Shown here piece by piece: positions 6,072 through 7,455 of a DNA stretch of 7,455 nt; position 1 is the first letter of the stretch; every line of letters starts with the position of its first letter. Origin of the DNA: Synergistaceae bacterium. Lineage in GTDB: Bacteria > Synergistota > Synergistia > Synergistales > Aminobacteriaceae. Under the pieces are notes generated by a model. The model saw only the letters and a program-made list of their open reading frames with translations. It was not told the DNA's origin and did no database searches. The stretch is from the NCBI GenBank assembly GCA_017427625.1, contig JAFRSL010000086.1, positions 1-7,455 of the forward strand. The letters run 5' to 3'. The position numbers were made by a program, and so were the translations under genes.

Positions 6072-6559
6072 TAGAAATAACCTCCTCCCATTTTCGCGTA
6101 ACTTGCGGCGGCGTTCTTGGCGTTTGCACGGGTTATCATCTGAGACCTGAGGCCCGCTGAATGTTTCTCAAGCTCCGATATTGCGTCATCTTCAGCCTTC
6201 ATTATGCTCTCCGCAACCTCGCGGCTCTCCTCAATCAATGCTGGAAGCTCCGTGTCGTTCGGGTACATTTCAAGAAGCCTGACCCCGAAACCGTCAGTGC
6301 TTTTAACGTTCTCAGGAAGCCCGGCATCATTCAGGACATCTTTCCAACCGTCAGCAAGAAGCTGTAACTGTGAGATTATCTCGTCCTTCTGACCGAGAAT
6401 GTCAGACAGCTCGTCCATGTCGCCATTAAGGACAATGGCCTCCAGTTCTCTGGAAATCATTGCCCTTAACGTCCGGCAGAACTTTATCTCACGCTGTATG
6501 AGATCTTTTGCCTGCTCTAAGACTTTATCCTGCGAGTGTGAATGAGCCTGTCTTTGCAT
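6068..6559 (-). CDS. FlgN-like flagellar export chaperone
   Basis: This 163-residue, highly helical protein is rich in coiled-coil character and has no signal peptide. Residues about 12-78 (LEQAKDLIQREIKF through ILGQKDEIISQLQLLADGW) have the heptad pattern and the 'short gap, then long helix' seen in FlgN/FliT chaperones, which deliver hook-associated proteins to the flagellar type III export gate. Residues 105-145 form a second helix. The match is by pattern, not by strict motif, so FliT is an alternative. The gene overlaps the end of fliS by 35 bases and ends in the TTG start of the M48 gene. No clear Shine-Dalgarno precedes its ATG, and an in-frame stop at 6580-6578 excludes starts further up, so it probably relies on ribosomes translating fliS. 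Its last codons (GGGYFY) hold the SD of the M48 gene. Confidence 0.72.
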   Translation of the reverse strand: MQRQAHSHSQDKVLEQAKDLIQREIKFCRTLRAMISRELEAIVLNGDMDELSDILGQKDEIISQLQLLADGWKDVLNDAGLPENVKSTDGFGVRLLEMYPNDTELPALIEESREVAESIMKAEDDAISELEKHSAGLRSQMITRANAKNAAASYAKMGGGYFY

Positions 6560-7064
6560 TTTTCGCGGGTGCCGGGTTCACATAGGAGACTGCGGGCTTT
6601 GCTTCCGGCTTCTTGCCCTCAAGCTCATTCATTGCGTTCTGAAGGTCCTTGTCTTCGGGGTGTTCTTCCTGGTACTTCTGAAGCAACTGCAACAATGCGC
6701 TCTCCCATGTCTGTTTAAGCTCCTCAAGCATTCCCCGTACTGTCCTGAGATTGTCAGGCTCTTTCTTCATGTTCGCGTCAACAAGAAGCTGATACATGTA
6801 CTCGTAAAGCTGCATGAGTTTGTCGGCCATTTCACCGCCGCGTTCCTTGTTGAGTGTAACCATGAGTTCGCGGACGACTTCCTGAGCGCGTATCACTTCC
6901 CTGTTTGCTGTGTCATAGTCGGGTGCTTTCGCGGTCATCGCGTTTTCTGCCGCCCTGCAAGCCTTTATTCCTATATCGTACGTGATGAGGAGAAGCTGTT
7001 CCTTCGTCGCGGTTGAAATTCTTGTTGCCTGATATGTGTACTGTGCGTTATTCGTAGCTGCCAT
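6525..7064 (-). CDS. fliS: Flagellar export chaperone FliS
   Basis: This 179-residue protein carries the FliS pattern: YQATRISTATKEQLLLITYD (residues 11-30), helix AENAM, ANREVIRAQEVVRELMVTL (53-71), GGEMADKLMQLYEYMYQLLV (76-95), DANMKKEPDNL and MLEELKQTW (112-120). FliS binds the flagellin C-terminus in the cytoplasm, stops premature polymerisation and hands flagellin to the export gate. The core ends near residue 130; usual FliS is about 120-135 residues, so residues 130-179 (Glu/Lys- then Pro/Ala-rich, probably disordered) are an extension. The start ATG has AGGAGG nine to ten bases upstream. A sigma-28-like promoter lies just before it. It is the first gene of the operon, and its 3' end overlaps the FlgN-like gene by 35 bases. 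Confidence 0.9.
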   Translation of the reverse strand: MAATNNAQYTYQATRISTATKEQLLLITYDIGIKACRAAENAMTAKAPDYDTANREVIRAQEVVRELMVTLNKERGGEMADKLMQLYEYMYQLLVDANMKKEPDNLRTVRGMLEELKQTWESALLQLLQKYQEEHPEDKDLQNAMNELEGKKPEAKPAVSYVNPAPAKNAKTGSFTLAG

Positions 7065-7105
7065 TGATTTTTCCTCCTGAAACGTTTTCTTGGACTCTGG
7101 ACAAA

Positions 7106-7132
7106 TTATCGGTGAGGAATCATGAGACTTTT
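7106..7132 (-). promoter_or_regulatory. Sigma-28 (FliA)-type promoter of fliS
   Basis: Read on the minus strand, AAAAGTCT (7132-7125), an 11-base spacer, and ACCGATAA (7113-7106). Against TAAAGTTT-N11-GCCGATAA this is 13 of 16 matches with the exact spacing. The start would be near 7099, about 35 bases before the fliS ATG. It fits late-class flagellar expression. Confidence 0.75.
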
Positions 7133-7145
7133 AGCACAATCCGCC

Positions 7146-7455
7146 TTACACGTCAAGATTCTTAACGTCATGGGAGTTTGCGATGATGAATTGCCTTCTC
7201 GGTTCAACCTTGTCGCCCATGAGAATGTCGAAGTATTCATCAGCTAGGAAGTTGTCATCAAGTTCAACCTTCTTGAGAATCCTGTTAGACGGATCCATCG
7301 TAGTCTCCCAGAGCTGTTCGGGATTCATCTCGCCCAGTCCCTTGTAACGCTGTACGCTGACCTTCGAGGGGTCTGAAGCGTTCCCGACGTGCTGGCGTAA
7401 TTCACCGTCGGTGTAGCAGTAGTGTACTTCCTTGCCGTACTGTATGCGGTATAAC
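7146..7455 (-). CDS. gyrB: DNA gyrase subunit B, C-terminal end (runs off right edge)
   Basis: The last 102 codons are present, with stop TAA at 7148-7146; the reading frame enters at base 7454. The protein shows [19 protein letters not shown], then [20 protein letters not shown], then [17 protein letters not shown] at the end. These are the Toprim tail and the C-terminal domain of GyrB, which with GyrA introduces negative supercoils. The RYKGLGEMN motif and the NLDV ending favour GyrB over ParE. No terminator is seen in the 81 bases before fliS, so some read-through into the flagellar operon is possible. Confidence 0.93.
   Translation of the reverse strand, partial: LYRIQYGKEVHYCYTDGELRQHVGNASDPSKVSVQRYKGLGEMNPEQLWETTMDPSNRILKKVELDDNFLADEYFDILMGDKVEPRRQFIIANSHDVKNLDV

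Noticed and set aside
1..7455. CRISPR array, insertion sequence or prophage genes
   Set aside because: No spaced direct repeats, transposase motifs or flanking inverted repeats are seen; the only tandem repeats are coding.

Overview
The window appears to be a piece of bacterial chromosome with about 48% G+C by eye, a typical gene density and good Shine-Dalgarno sites. The gene set is an anaerobe's indolepyruvate:ferredoxin oxidoreductase, ferredoxin/flavodoxin-type proteins, a motile cell's FliS/FlgN chaperones, and a large ankyrin-repeat protein. This, with the protein sequence style, suggests an anaerobic motile bacterium, possibly of the Synergistota. That placement is inference from impression and was not tested by a search.

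Layout. (1) Positions 1-617, minus strand: the 5' part of iorA (indolepyruvate ferredoxin oxidoreductase alpha subunit), running off the left edge. (2) Positions 618-760: a divergent promoter region. (3) Positions 761-4821, plus strand: an 813-residue multidomain protein (two HsdR-N/DUF4145-like HEPN domains, two S1-like domains, an ankyrin block, a Pro/Glu/Gln-rich linker with 54-bp tandem repeats, and a second ankyrin block). It is followed by a flavodoxin and a DUF362 protein with two [4Fe-4S] motifs, the last two overlapping by one base (TAATG). (4) Positions 4826-4945: a tRNA-Arg(CCU) gene with a near-consensus promoter. (5) Positions 4976-7132, minus strand: a late flagellar operon read leftward, with a sigma-28-type promoter, fliS, a FlgN-like chaperone gene, an exported M48 metallopeptidase gene that starts with TTG inside the preceding stop, and a terminator hairpin. 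(6) Positions 7146-7455, minus strand: the 3' end of gyrB.

How the parts relate. The flavodoxin and the DUF362/ferredoxin protein form a translationally coupled redox pair and lie near iorA, whose enzyme passes electrons to ferredoxin; a shared electron-transfer role is plausible but unproven. The fliS and flgN-like genes serve flagellar export, and their sigma-28 promoter would time them with late flagellar genes. The M48 peptidase is carried on the same transcript.

The best candidate for something undescribed is the 813-residue protein. Its first HEPN-like copy has lost the R-x4-H catalytic pair and its second keeps it (R215, H220). It also carries likely RNA-binding S1 folds and a large protein-binding ankyrin array, which suggests an RNA-acting protein regulated by, or targeted through, protein contacts.
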